This document shows positions 17,257-25,226 of a DNA stretch of 64,000 nt, piece by piece (the first letter of the stretch is position 1; every line of letters starts with the position of its first letter). A program made the translations under genes and the position numbers. Below the pieces are notes generated by a model. That model was not told where the DNA came from. It ran no database searches and saw nothing but the letters and a program-made list of their open reading frames with translations. Source of the DNA: Sutcliffiella horikoshii. Its GTDB lineage: Bacteria; Bacillota; Bacilli; Bacillales; Bacillaceae_I. The DNA lies in the NCBI RefSeq assembly GCF_002157855.1, contig NZ_CP020880.1, forward strand, positions 1,054,001 to 1,118,000. Reading direction: 5' to 3'.

Positions 17257-18555
17257 ATGATAAATCTCGAACAACCAATTGTTAAGACAACAAAAATGGA
17301 TATCGGAAGTAAGATTAAATTTTTTCGCATACAAAAAGGATTAAAACAGGATGATCTTGCAAGAGGAATTATTTCAGTATCCTACCTCTCAAAAATTGAA
17401 AATAACCTAACTTCGCCAAGTGAGGAAGTCTTAAGGCTTTTATGTGAGCGTCTTGAAGTCAGCCTGATTGAACAGCAGGATGATACGATTTTTCAAGAAC
17501 TTATGTCTTGGTACAAGTTAATGACTACAAGTGAAAGTCAAGAAATTAAGCGCAGATATGAGAGCCTCTCTAAAAAAATTCAATCCACTAATACGAAGAC
17601 TTATATGTATTTTGTACTGTTTGAATTACGTTACCACCTTTACCTTAAAAACATAGATCAATCAAGAGACCTCCTTGAAAAGTTACAACAATTCATGGAT
17701 ATTTTTGATATACACATGCATTATTATTTTCAAAAATTCTATTCTATTTACGAGTATAGACGAAACAACTTTGTTCAGGCACTTGAACACTTGAAGGTAG
17801 CAGAACAGCTATTGCAAAGGAATTCCAATCTTGAAAAATCGGAAGAGGCCGACCTCTACTATCTCTTTGGTCTTACATATAGTCAGACAATGAAGGAACC
17901 ACTGAGCATCACATATACCACCAAAGCACTCCAAGAATTCCAAGCCATCTATGATTTCAAAAGAAGCGCAGAGTGCCAAGTATTATTAGGCATCTGTTAT
18001 CGTAGAATTGGAGAATATGACCGCTCGGAAAAAAGTTATTTACTCGCCCAGAAACTTTCAGAGTCTCTTAATAATATGTATCTTCAGTCCCTGATCTATC
18101 ATAATCTTGGGAAACTTTATTCTATCAAGGGCCATCATGAAGAAGCCATTAAGGAATATGAAAAAAGTTACTTTCTAAAACAACAAGATAGACCATTAAG
18201 CAAGCTAACTTCTATATATTGTATATTGCTAGAGTATGATAAACTCCAAGATTTCACTGAATGCAGAAAATGGCTGAAACTTGGTCAGGAACTATTAACC
18301 AACCCAGAGGATGTCATGGAATACCATTATTATTTTTCGATTCACGAAAGCATTCTTGAAGGTAATTATGAGAAATTCGACCAGATATTTCAGGAGCAAG
18401 CGTTACCATATTTTCAGGAGAAGGATTTAAAAGAACCGCTTATAATTTATGCTGAACGCCTGGCTCAATATTTTGAAGCCAGTTATAAATATAAAAAAGC
18501 AAGTTATTACTATTCTCTTGGATACAAGGAACTAAAGAAACAAACTTTTCTTTAA
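17257..18555 (+). CDS. RRNPP-family peptide-responsive regulator (NprR/PlcR-like)
   Basis: About 432 residues. An XRE helix-turn-helix at about 10-65 contains SYLSKIENNLTSPSEEVL. A long all-helical C-terminal region (about 100-430) has tetratricopeptide repeats, for example LLGICYRRIGEYDRSEKSYLLA and YHNLGKLYSIKGHHEEAIKEYEKSY. This is the architecture of NprR, PlcR and Rap-type quorum sensors, which bind a re-imported oligopeptide. AAGGA spacing favours ATG 17257 over ATG 17248. A 48-codon secreted-peptide gene follows 16 bp after the stop, as with nprR-nprX. It is most similar in length to NprR. Confidence 0.85.
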   Translation: MINLEQPIVKTTKMDIGSKIKFFRIQKGLKQDDLARGIISVSYLSKIENNLTSPSEEVLRLLCERLEVSLIEQQDDTIFQELMSWYKLMTTSESQEIKRRYESLSKKIQSTNTKTYMYFVLFELRYHLYLKNIDQSRDLLEKLQQFMDIFDIHMHYYFQKFYSIYEYRRNNFVQALEHLKVAEQLLQRNSNLEKSEEADLYYLFGLTYSQTMKEPLSITYTTKALQEFQAIYDFKRSAECQVLLGICYRRIGEYDRSEKSYLLAQKLSESLNNMYLQSLIYHNLGKLYSIKGHHEEAIKEYEKSYFLKQQDRPLSKLTSIYCILLEYDKLQDFTECRKWLKLGQELLTNPEDVMEYHYYFSIHESILEGNYEKFDQIFQEQALPYFQEKDLKEPLIIYAERLAQYFEASYKYKKASYYYSLGYKELKKQTFL

Positions 18556-18571
18556 GGAGGAGATGGGCCAT

Positions 18572-18718
18572 ATGAAAAAACAATTGGTTCTATTGGTGAT
18601 GGCGGTTTTCTTAGTATGTTGTGGCGCTGTGGAGTTTCAGGAGGCAGGGGTGGATTCAAAGCAGGAAATTTTATTAGCTTCAAAGGATCAACATCCGGAC
18701 CCTATTCCGGAAGGATGA
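18572..18718 (+). CDS. Quorum-sensing pro-peptide (NprX-like), 48 aa
   Basis: AAGGAGGAG ends 9 bases before the ATG. The product starts MKKQLVLLVMAVFLVCC, a compact secretion signal. A polar middle follows, then the C-terminal segment KDQHPDPIPEG. Length, position just after an RRNPP regulator gene, and a short C-terminal peptide match Phr/PapR/NprX precursors. From memory, mature NprX is SKPDIVG, and HPDPIPEG shares its Pro-Asp core and final Gly. The mature peptide boundaries are inferred. It overlaps nothing and ends just before a terminator. Confidence 0.75.
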   Translation: MKKQLVLLVMAVFLVCCGAVEFQEAGVDSKQEILLASKDQHPDPIPEG

Positions 18719-18730
18719 TTTTACTTGATG

Positions 18731-18760
18731 GACCTTACTCAATAGAGTGGGGTCTTTTTT
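18731..18760 (+). terminator. Terminator of the regulator/pro-peptide operon
   Basis: Stem GACCTTACTC / GAGTGGGGTC (with G-U pairs) followed by six T. It closes the two-gene unit. Confidence 0.75.
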
Positions 18761-18883
18761 ATAGAAACATATTGAAAAGTTTTAATTCGAGATATATGGG
18801 TACAAGATAAGTTAGAAGGTAATAGTATCATCGAACTGCAAACATGAAGAAACCTTTAAAACTTGTAAAAGGAGTGTTTGACA

Positions 18884-19498
18884 ATGGCTACAAATGTAAA
18901 ATTGGCGATTATCTATTACAGTTCAACAGGTACAAACTATAAGTTGGCAAAAACAGCAGAAGAGGAAGCAAAGGCAAGTGGAGCTGAAGTGAAGTTGGTA
19001 AAGGTTCCAGAGCTTGCCCCACAAGAAGCAATTAATTCTAATCCAGCTTGGAAGCAACATCTAGAGGAAACAAAAGACGTCCCAGAAGCAAGTTTAGATG
19101 ACCTGACATGGGCGGATGCTTATATATTCAGTGTTCCGACAAGATATGGAACTGCTCCTGCACAGATGAAGCAATTCCTCGATACAACAGGTGGACTCTG
19201 GGCAGAAGGGAAACTTGCAAACAAGGTTGCAAGTGCCATGACATCTGCAAGCAATCCTCACGGAGGCCAAGAACAAACTATCTTGAATCTTTACACTACC
19301 TTATACCATTGGGGAGTGATTATCGCGGCACCTGGCTATACGGACAACTCCGTTTTTGAAGCAGGCGGAAATCCTTATGGAACAAGTGTGACAGCTGATC
19401 AAGACGGTAATTGGAAAGAGGACGTAGCTGCAGCGGTCAAACATCAGACAAAACGAACCCTTCAAATCGCGAGTGCCATCAAAAACGGCATGCAATAG
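18884..19498 (+). CDS. wrbA: NAD(P)H:quinone oxidoreductase, WrbA family
   Basis: 204 residues with a flavodoxin-like fold. The FMN phosphate loop is YYSSTGTNYKLAK (residues 10-22), with later motifs PTRYGTAPAQMKQFLD and HGGQEQT. The WrbA type reduces quinones by two electrons and so avoids semiquinone radicals. AAGGAG precedes ATG 18884; an in-frame TTG at 18878 is less well placed. It could cooperate with the quinone-responsive dioxygenases elsewhere in the window, but no MhqR-like palindrome was seen here. Confidence 0.9.
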   Translation: MATNVKLAIIYYSSTGTNYKLAKTAEEEAKASGAEVKLVKVPELAPQEAINSNPAWKQHLEETKDVPEASLDDLTWADAYIFSVPTRYGTAPAQMKQFLDTTGGLWAEGKLANKVASAMTSASNPHGGQEQTILNLYTTLYHWGVIIAAPGYTDNSVFEAGGNPYGTSVTADQDGNWKEDVAAAVKHQTKRTLQIASAIKNGMQ

Positions 19499-19510
19499 AA
19501 CAAAACAACA

Positions 19511-19540
19511 AATACCCGTCACTTTTGTGGTGGGTATTTT
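19511..19540 (+). terminator. Terminator of wrbA
   Basis: Stem AATACCCGTCAC / GTGGTGGGTATT with a T-rich tail. Confidence 0.75.
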
Positions 19541-19568
19541 CTTTAAGAATAAGAAAGTATATAATTCG

Positions 19569-19908
19569 GTTGATTTCCGCTCCAGGCGCTTCGCTTGCCT
19601 GCTGGCGGTCCGTGAGCCTCCTAGGCTTACAGTCTTTGGGGTCTCACCTGTCCCTTCCTCCGGCGGACGTCTGCGCGCCTTCCACTCCAATCAACAAGGT
19701 GACAGCATCCAGCGAAAGGTTGGGAAAAGGTATCTAACTGTGTTAACTGAATAAGCATCAACGTATTGTTTATCTATTTTTAAGCTGTGGATTGGAGCAA
19801 ATGGCGTAGACTCCGGCGGGGGCGTAGCGGCAATGTTGAGACCCCGCAGCTGCGAGGAGGCTCAATGCCGCCCCGCGGAAAGCGAAGCCATTTGCGGAAA
19901 GGAACAGC
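19569..19908. repeat. Composite repeat B: two head-to-head palindromic arms around a spacer
   Basis: Minus-oriented arm at 19569-19695 (GTTGATTTCCGC to CCAATCAAC). Plus-oriented arm at 19784-19908 (GCTGTGGATTGG to GGAACAGC). The 88-bp spacer shares pieces with those of composites A and C, for example AACAAGGTGAC and TATCTAAC. Total length about 340 bp; no ORF with a ribosome site. Confidence 0.85.
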
Positions 19909-19941
19909 GACAGTTAACCCAAAAAACAAAGTTTTTAAACG

Positions 19942-20283
19942 CTAATCCTTTTGAATGGTCGGTTTATTTCTTTTATATTTTCTGATGAAATAGGCCCGTT
20001 GAACGAACAAGTAAGCAAGAAATACGGTGGAACAAAAGATCGCTACCATCATATTAAAAAGCATTCCCCCGATATAAAGGAGTCCATCGACCTTAATGGT
20101 AAAAAAGTACCAAATTGTCGTAGTGACAAACCATATGAGGATGATAAAAGAAAGACTGATTGCGGTATGGAAAAAAAATGCCCCTTTACGCATCACCATT
20201 TGAGAGACATATACATAACTCACAAGTGTCGTGGAAACAATGGCCAATAAATTCAAGAGCATAATATAGTCATACATCTCCAT
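19942..20283 (-). CDS. Hypothetical membrane protein (113 aa)
   Basis: The product has three to four hydrophobic helices (about 7-28, 36-60, 68-95) and a basic C-terminal tail RAYFIRKYKRNKP, suggesting the C-terminus faces the cytoplasm. AAGGAG lies 7 bases before ATG 20283, so I prefer this to the upstream GTG and TTG codons. I do not recognise the family. It is divergent from the aldo/keto reductase gene. Confidence 0.6.
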   Translation of the reverse strand: MEMYDYIMLLNLLAIVSTTLVSYVYVSQMVMRKGAFFFHTAISLSFIILIWFVTTTIWYFFTIKVDGLLYIGGMLFNMMVAIFCSTVFLAYLFVQRAYFIRKYKRNKPTIQKD

Positions 20284-20412
20284 CACCAAACTCCTTTTTA
20301 CTATATATATAACGGGACAGATTCATCGGTGAGTACCTAGGCAAAATATTTGCATAATCAAGGTAATGGGACATAATAAAAGTATGCTTAAAAAATAGGA
20401 AGGTGGAAAAAA

Positions 20413-21240
20413 ATGAAAAGTTTAGCGTCTACAACAACCCTACATAATGGCTTAGAAATGCCTTGGTTTGGTCTTGGTGTATTTAAAGTGGAAGAAGGAC
20501 AGGAAGTAGAATCCTCTGTAAAGATGGCCATCCATGCAGGTTATAAAAGCATTGATACAGCAGCCATTTACAAAAATGAAGAAGGTGTAGGAAAAGGGAT
20601 TAGAGAGTCAGATGTACCTCGTGAAGAGCTTTTCATCACAACTAAAGTTTGGAATGCAGATCAAGGATATGAATCTACATTAAAAGCTTTTGATGAGAGC
20701 ATGGAAAAGCTAGGTTTAGAATATCTGGACTTATATCTTGTACACTGGCCTGTTAAAGGAAAATATGTAGATACGTGGAAAGCATTAGAAAAGTTGTATA
20801 AGGACGGAAGAGTCCGTGCCATTGGGGTGAGCAACTTCCAAATTCATCATCTTCAGGATATTCTGGATGTGGCGGAGGTAAAACCAATGGTTAATCAAGT
20901 AGAGTACCATCCAAAGCTTTCCCAGGTGGAGCTATTGAATTTCTGTAAAGAAAATGGCATCCAAATGGAAGCGTGGTCTCCATTGATGCAAGGACAGCTG
21001 TTGGATAATGATGTCTTAAAGGAGATTGCAGATGCTCATAATAAGTCTGTTGCACAGGTCATTCTTCGATGGGATCTTCAGAATGGTGTCGTGACCATTC
21101 CCAAATCAGTGAAAGAGCACCGTATTAAAGAAAATGCGGATATTTTCGACTTTGAGTTGTCAGCAGAGGAAATGCAGAAGATTCATGCATTGAATGAAGA
21201 CAAACGTGTAGGTCCGGATCCGGACAATTTTGATTTTTAA
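20413..21240 (+). CDS. yvgN: Aldo/keto reductase, glyoxal/methylglyoxal reductase YvgN
   Basis: 275 residues, (beta/alpha)8 barrel, NADPH-dependent. The catalytic tetrad is in [15 protein letters not shown] (Asp, Tyr), ITTKVWN (Lys) and [10 protein letters not shown] (His). Close resemblance to B. subtilis YvgN runs over the full length, including [12 protein letters not shown] and the end [10 protein letters not shown]. YvgN detoxifies methylglyoxal and related carbonyls. GGAAGGTGG precedes the ATG. The gene is monocistronic with a strong terminator. Confidence 0.9.
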   Translation: MKSLASTTTLHNGLEMPWFGLGVFKVEEGQEVESSVKMAIHAGYKSIDTAAIYKNEEGVGKGIRESDVPREELFITTKVWNADQGYESTLKAFDESMEKLGLEYLDLYLVHWPVKGKYVDTWKALEKLYKDGRVRAIGVSNFQIHHLQDILDVAEVKPMVNQVEYHPKLSQVELLNFCKENGIQMEAWSPLMQGQLLDNDVLKEIADAHNKSVAQVILRWDLQNGVVTIPKSVKEHRIKENADIFDFELSAEEMQKIHALNEDKRVGPDPDNFDF

Positions 21241-21262
21241 ATTCTACCGATAAAACAATACA

Positions 21263-21297
21263 AAGGTGCAGGGCATAGTCGCCCTGCACCTTTTTTA
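21263..21297 (+). terminator. Terminator of yvgN
   Basis: Perfect 12-bp stem AAGGTGCAGGGC / GCCCTGCACCTT plus six T. Confidence 0.92.
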
Positions 21298-21316
21298 AGA
21301 GAAAGTTTAAGGTTCA

Positions 21317-21651
21317 GTTGATTTCCGTTCCAGGCGCTTCGCTTGCCTGCGGGCGGTCCGTGAGTCTCCTCACTTCGTTGCGGGGTCTCACCTGTCCCTT
21401 CCTCCCGCGGGCGTCTGCGCGCCTTCCACTCCAATCAACAAGGTGACTACATTCACGTTAGTCAATAAAGCTATCTAACCGAGTTACTGATGTATCAATA
21501 ACATTATTTTAACGTAATTTCTAGCTGTGTATTGGAGCAAATGGCGGAGACTCCTACGGGGGAGTAGCGGCAATGTTGAGACCCCGCAGGCTTGCCGAGG
21601 AGGCTCAAGGTCGCCCCGTGGAAAGCGCAGCCATTTGCGGAAAGGAACAGC
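21317..21651. repeat. Composite repeat C: two head-to-head palindromic arms around a spacer
   Basis: Minus-oriented arm 21317-21439; plus-oriented arm 21524-21651; 84-bp spacer. Nearly the same as composite B 1.7 kb away, so the two flank the yvgN region. Confidence 0.87.
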
Positions 21652-21680
21652 GGCGACTAACCACTAACTCAGGTTTTATA

Positions 21681-22484
21681 TTATTCAACTTCTATTTCTT
21701 CTTGCTGGTGTTCGTGTAATTCATCTTTTTCTACGTGTATTTGAACATAATACAGACCAGTTTCTTTCATGGTCGTTTTTGCTTCATAGACTCCATCACT
21801 GACTTCTTTTGCATCTACGAATTCGTGTTTCTCTGAATCTTCATGCCAAATTTCAAAACGAACAGTCGCATCTGTTAAAGCAGCATCTTCTTGCTTGATT
21901 TCTGTGGATAACGTAGTTTCTAGATTCGCTTTTACAGCGTCTGTCGGTTTTAATGTTATATTCAAGCTGCTCTCATGGCTGTGGTGGTCATCATGATCTG
22001 TTTTTTCATGTGTCTCATGATCGTGATTGTGACCTTCTTCTTCATGATCGTGCTCTTCTTCTTTCTCTGAAGGTTCTGGGTTTCCAACAGTTAATTCAAC
22101 ACGTGGCATTACGTGCATATCTCTGGCAGTAGTGTGAGCGACTACATAGTAAAAGCCTTCTTCTTCAAAGGTTTTTGTGATGGAATAGATTCCGGAACCG
22201 TCATTCATTGCTTCGAGCATTTCATGATCTGCTTCCTGACCTTGCTTCCATACTTCAAATTTTACTTCTTGGGCATCATCCACATTCTCTTCACCTTGAG
22301 TGACAAGTGCTTCTATTTTTACCTCTTCATTCGGTTCTACTTTTTCAGGGACCTTGATTTCTACTTCCACCATGCTAGGGACTTCATCATTGTTTCCGTT
22401 TGTATTTTCATTGTTATTGGTTGATCCGCAAGCTGCCAACATCATAATTGAAAGCAAGCTGATAAATAAGGTTAATTTTTTCAA
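21681..22484 (-). CDS. FixH/YtkA-like lipoprotein with central His-rich segment
   Basis: A 267-residue lipoprotein. The signal peptide ends in the lipobox LAAC, with Cys19 to be lipidated. Two similar beta-sandwich modules (about 40-135 and 175-265) each contain an F-E-V/I-W ... G-(I/V)-Y ... G-(F/L)-Y-Y-V pattern, as in YtkA/FixH proteins. Between them lies a stretch very rich in His, Asp and Glu (about 145-175), which should bind Zn, Cu or Ni. The TTG at 22484 has AGGAG 8 bases upstream and gives a normal signal peptide; the in-frame GTG 22493 does not. It probably acts in metal delivery outside the membrane. Confidence 0.75.
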   Translation of the reverse strand: MKKLTLFISLLSIMMLAACGSTNNNENTNGNNDEVPSMVEVEIKVPEKVEPNEEVKIEALVTQGEENVDDAQEVKFEVWKQGQEADHEMLEAMNDGSGIYSITKTFEEEGFYYVVAHTTARDMHVMPRVELTVGNPEPSEKEEEHDHEEEGHNHDHETHEKTDHDDHHSHESSLNITLKPTDAVKANLETTLSTEIKQEDAALTDATVRFEIWHEDSEKHEFVDAKEVSDGVYEAKTTMKETGLYYVQIHVEKDELHEHQQEEIEVE

Positions 22485-22579
22485 AAAGAACACTCCTCTC
22501 GTTCAATGATTTAATTATAACTAATATCCTAACGGAAAATATCATCAAAAAGATCAATCTTGTGAACATGAATAGTATT

Positions 22580-23476
22580 CTACAGTTCTTCTAATTTTAA
22601 AAAGGAAGGGCCAAAATTTCTTGGTACAGGAGCATGGACTGTTACGATTTCTCCATTAAACGGGTGTGGAACAGTTAATTTCCATGCATGTAGGCTGTGG
22701 CGATGATGTTTGTTTTTCGAACCATAAAGCTTATCGCCATAAATGGGATGACCAATGCTGCTCATATGTACTCTGATCTGATGCGTTCTTCCTGTATCTA
22801 AAGTTAACTCTACAAGTGTTAGTTGTTCTTTTGGATAAGTCTTAACAACTTTATAGTGTGTTATTGCCTTTTGTCCATTAGGGGAGACTCGTCTTCTTGA
22901 AGCGTGGTGGCGGTCTTTTCCAATTGGTTTATCTATTGTTCCTTCGGGTGTTTTCACTATGCCTTCAACAAGTGCCAAATAAGTCCGTTTAACTTTTCTT
23001 TCCTCCAGCATCCTGTCCAAGATTGCACCGCTAATAGCATGTTTTGCAAACAGGATGGCTCCGCTGGTGTCTTGATCTAAACGATGTATATGACGGACTT
23101 TAGATGAGATTCCGTTATTATTGAAATAATGCGCCACTCCGTTGGAAAGAGAGCGGAAGTCTTGATCTGAAGAGGGATGTGTGTCCATTCCTGCTTCTTT
23201 ATTGATTACCAAAAGATGTTCAGTCTCATAAATGATTTTAATATCCATTTCGGTAGCAATAGGAGTTATATCTTCTGGTAGAATAGGGACAGAAACTCGA
23301 TCGCCTTCCTTAAGTAGGTGTGTCCAGTTGGGGTTCTCCCCATTCACCATCACTTTTTTAGACATTCTCAGTTCATGAAGATGACCTTTAGGAATACCAA
23401 TTACATCTTTTAAATAACTTTGTAGTGGGAGGGACCTGTTGTTTGTTACGCAAAATGTTAGCGTTTGGTTATTCAT
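22580..23476 (-). CDS. yhcT: RluA-family pseudouridine synthase (YhcT)
   Basis: 298 residues. An S4-like N-terminal region (about 15-70, VMVNGENPNWTHLLKEGD) is followed by the catalytic domain. The RluA signature HRLDQDTSGAILFAK near residue 130 carries the catalytic Asp. GRTHQIRVHMSSIGHPIYGD follows. It isomerises specific uridines in RNA; the target is unknown. AAGGAG precedes the ATG. Its divergent neighbour is a YhcU-like gene, the same order as in B. subtilis, which supports the name. Confidence 0.88.
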   Translation of the reverse strand: MNNQTLTFCVTNNRSLPLQSYLKDVIGIPKGHLHELRMSKKVMVNGENPNWTHLLKEGDRVSVPILPEDITPIATEMDIKIIYETEHLLVINKEAGMDTHPSSDQDFRSLSNGVAHYFNNNGISSKVRHIHRLDQDTSGAILFAKHAISGAILDRMLEERKVKRTYLALVEGIVKTPEGTIDKPIGKDRHHASRRRVSPNGQKAITHYKVVKTYPKEQLTLVELTLDTGRTHQIRVHMSSIGHPIYGDKLYGSKNKHHRHSLHAWKLTVPHPFNGEIVTVHAPVPRNFGPSFLKLEEL

Positions 23477-23638
23477 TATAAGCTCCTTTTATTAATCTTT
23501 CTCTCTTGTCGATGTTTTTGTGATGATCAAATTATATTGTCGTAATGAGTCTATGGATTCCATTAACTACCTACCCAAATAAAGATGCATTTATGTTACT
23601 CTTTTGTTATAGAGAAGTTACAAGGGTGGTTTTAATTC

Positions 23639-24052
23639 GTGAAAGTAGTATACGCTTCAACTCCAGAGCAAGAGAACCATATCGGGGAATTGGTTCAACA
23701 CCTCTTAACGAACATTCTTCCTTATTATTTCACAGATAAAGAGATAGAAAACCTTGCAAAGCAATTATCCCTTCACACTGGAGAAGTCCATGATACTTTT
23801 TCCGATTATAATGGAACATTGAAAGAAGCATTTCATATCATATCATGCCTTCAAGCAATTATTGCAGTTATTGAAACAATCCAAGAAGAGGACGTACTTA
23901 CTAAGCATCGTGAAATATTTAAAAGGAATGTCAATATGTTAGGAGAGTTCGGGTTTTCCTTCCCGTTTTCGATTGATCAGTTTGTGCAAAAACCTAGCAA
24001 GTCAAATGTTTTCAGTAAGTTCATTCGACCTTCCAATCATTTTTTAATTTGA
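23639..24052 (+). CDS. yhcU: DUF5365 protein (YhcU-like)
   Basis: 137 residues, soluble, probably all-helical, starting with MKVVYASTPEQE, a beginning I remember for B. subtilis YhcU. The start is GTG with AAGGGTGG about 10 bases upstream. Function is unknown. Its position next to yhcT supports the assignment. It converges with the thioredoxin-like gene across a shared terminator. Confidence 0.7.
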   Translation: MKVVYASTPEQENHIGELVQHLLTNILPYYFTDKEIENLAKQLSLHTGEVHDTFSDYNGTLKEAFHIISCLQAIIAVIETIQEEDVLTKHREIFKRNVNMLGEFGFSFPFSIDQFVQKPSKSNVFSKFIRPSNHFLI

Positions 24053-24061
24053 AGTAACGAA

Positions 24062-24100
24062 AAGAAAACTCCTGGCGATTATTCGCTAGGAGTTTCTTTT
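24062..24100. terminator. Bidirectional terminator
   Basis: Stem AAAGAAAACTCCTGGCGA / TTCGCTAGGAGTTTCTTT. It overlaps the 3' end of the convergent thioredoxin-like gene. Confidence 0.8.
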
Positions 24101-24561
24101 ACTTTTTCAAACCATTCGGTGTAGACGCTGCTGTCTTGGTGATAGTTCTCTAAACGTTCTACTTCTTGTCCATCTACAAAATGGATGAAGGTAGGAGTGG
24201 AATTGATTCGGTAATCATCCCAGCCTTGTTCGAATTCCTGTAGATTGTAAAGCTCCATATCTATTCCCATCTCTTCGGCCATTGGAACAACAACAGGGCT
24301 TGTTTGCTTACATGCAGGGCAAGTGGAGCTGTAGAAGTAAATGGTTTTCGTTTCCCCGGAATCCAGATCTTCTTTCAATTGATCAGGTGTAATGATGTTT
24401 TGATACAGCGGATCATCTAATTGCTTTTGTGTTTCTGTATGAAGTTTGTCCTTACCGAAAGGATTGCCCTCCACGTTTTGTTTTTGCTGAATATTAGTTA
24501 CAACTACTAGTGCAATAAAGATGGCCATAATAACTGCCATTATAATGATAAGTTTTTTCAA
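24079..24561 (-). CDS. Thioredoxin-fold membrane-anchored protein, disulfide partner
   Basis: 160 residues. One N-terminal membrane anchor (about 4-24) holds an extracytoplasmic thioredoxin fold with active site STCPACKQ near residue 80 and the cis-Pro in NSTPTFIHF. It starts at TTG 24561, 2 bp after the bdbC-like stop, so the two form an operon. The pair probably oxidises thiols of exported proteins, with this protein as the soluble-side donor re-oxidised by the DsbB-like partner. It resembles BdbA or a DsbA-like partner; the precise orthologue is unclear. Confidence 0.82.
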   Translation of the reverse strand: MKKLIIIMAVIMAIFIALVVVTNIQQKQNVEGNPFGKDKLHTETQKQLDDPLYQNIITPDQLKEDLDSGETKTIYFYSSTCPACKQTSPVVVPMAEEMGIDMELYNLQEFEQGWDDYRINSTPTFIHFVDGQEVERLENYHQDSSVYTEWFEKVKETPSE

Positions 24562-24563
24562 GG

Positions 24564-24998
24564 TTAGTTACCTGCTTTCTTTGAAAGTTTTTTTACATAA
24601 AACAATATAACAGTAATAGATGTAAAACCGATGAGTGCTAAAAATGGAATGGTGATAAAGCCTAACCAATTAATATATTGACCAGTACACGGTACAACTC
24701 CACAAGAAACAGAGTTCTCGCTGAAAAATGCTACTTTTTGAACCAAGTAGTGATAGATAGATATGCTTCCTCCGATAATAGATAGAGGAAGAACGTAGGT
24801 TACAATACCAGCATCTTTTTTAACGGCTGCAATCCCGAGCAAAATAACTAAAGGGTACATTAATATCCGCTGATACCAGCATAGCTCACAAGGTACATAC
24901 AACAATACTTCTGAAAAATATAAGCTACCTAATGAAGCTACAAGGGCAATGATTGCAGAGGCAAGCAATAGGTTCTCTATTTTTTTGGAATGGTCCAC
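24564..24998 (-). CDS. bdbC: Disulfide bond formation protein, DsbB/BdbC type
   Basis: 144 residues, four membrane helices. The first extracytoplasmic loop carries CELC (residues 37-40) and the second carries SCGVVPCTG, the two cysteine pairs that pass electrons to quinone. The start is GTG 24998 with GAGGAG 7 bases before it. It is upstream of the thioredoxin-like gene in the same operon. A MhqR-like palindrome lies 12 bp before the start, which would link expression to quinone or thiol stress. Confidence 0.88.
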   Translation of the reverse strand: MDHSKKIENLLLASAIIALVASLGSLYFSEVLLYVPCELCWYQRILMYPLVILLGIAAVKKDAGIVTYVLPLSIIGGSISIYHYLVQKVAFFSENSVSCGVVPCTGQYINWLGFITIPFLALIGFTSITVILFYVKKLSKKAGN

Positions 24999-25009
24999 GG
25001 TAACGCTCC

Positions 25010-25027
25010 TCTTTTGAATTCAAGATA
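25010..25027 (-). promoter_or_regulatory. Possible MhqR-like palindrome before bdbC
   Basis: TCTTTTGAATTCAAGATA keeps the central TTGAATTCAA and one outer arm of the palindromes at 2749 and 8587; the other arm has two changes. Lower confidence than those sites. Confidence 0.35.
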
Positions 25028-25110
25028 CTTTTCCTAAAATTATAGTCGTTACTTTTCATTATTGCAAAACTAATCCCACCCTATGAATGTGAACTTTTTT
25101 TGACTTTAAG

Positions 25111-25124
25111 AAAGAAAGCGGTTT
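25111..25124 (+). promoter_or_regulatory. Possible cre site before malL
   Basis: AGAAAGCGGTTTCC resembles a cre box with mismatches at the edges and one central position. It lies about 100 bp before malL and just after a TTGACT sequence (25100-25105). Confidence 0.3.
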
Positions 25125-25226
25125 CCAATAGTGGGTTCTATCTTGTACAATGATTATGGAATCGATTTCATTAACAAGAACAGGGAATATATGATAAATA
25201 AACAAGAGATAGGGAGAGGAACAGTT

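Noticed and set aside
18616-18810. A 64-codon frame overlapping the pro-peptide gene
   Set aside because: It lacks a ribosome site and runs through the terminator. The 48-codon frame at 18572 has AAGGAGGAG and a clear signal sequence.
23477-23638. Regulatory structure between yhcT and yhcU
   Set aside because: AT-rich divergent intergenic region with no clear palindrome or hairpin.
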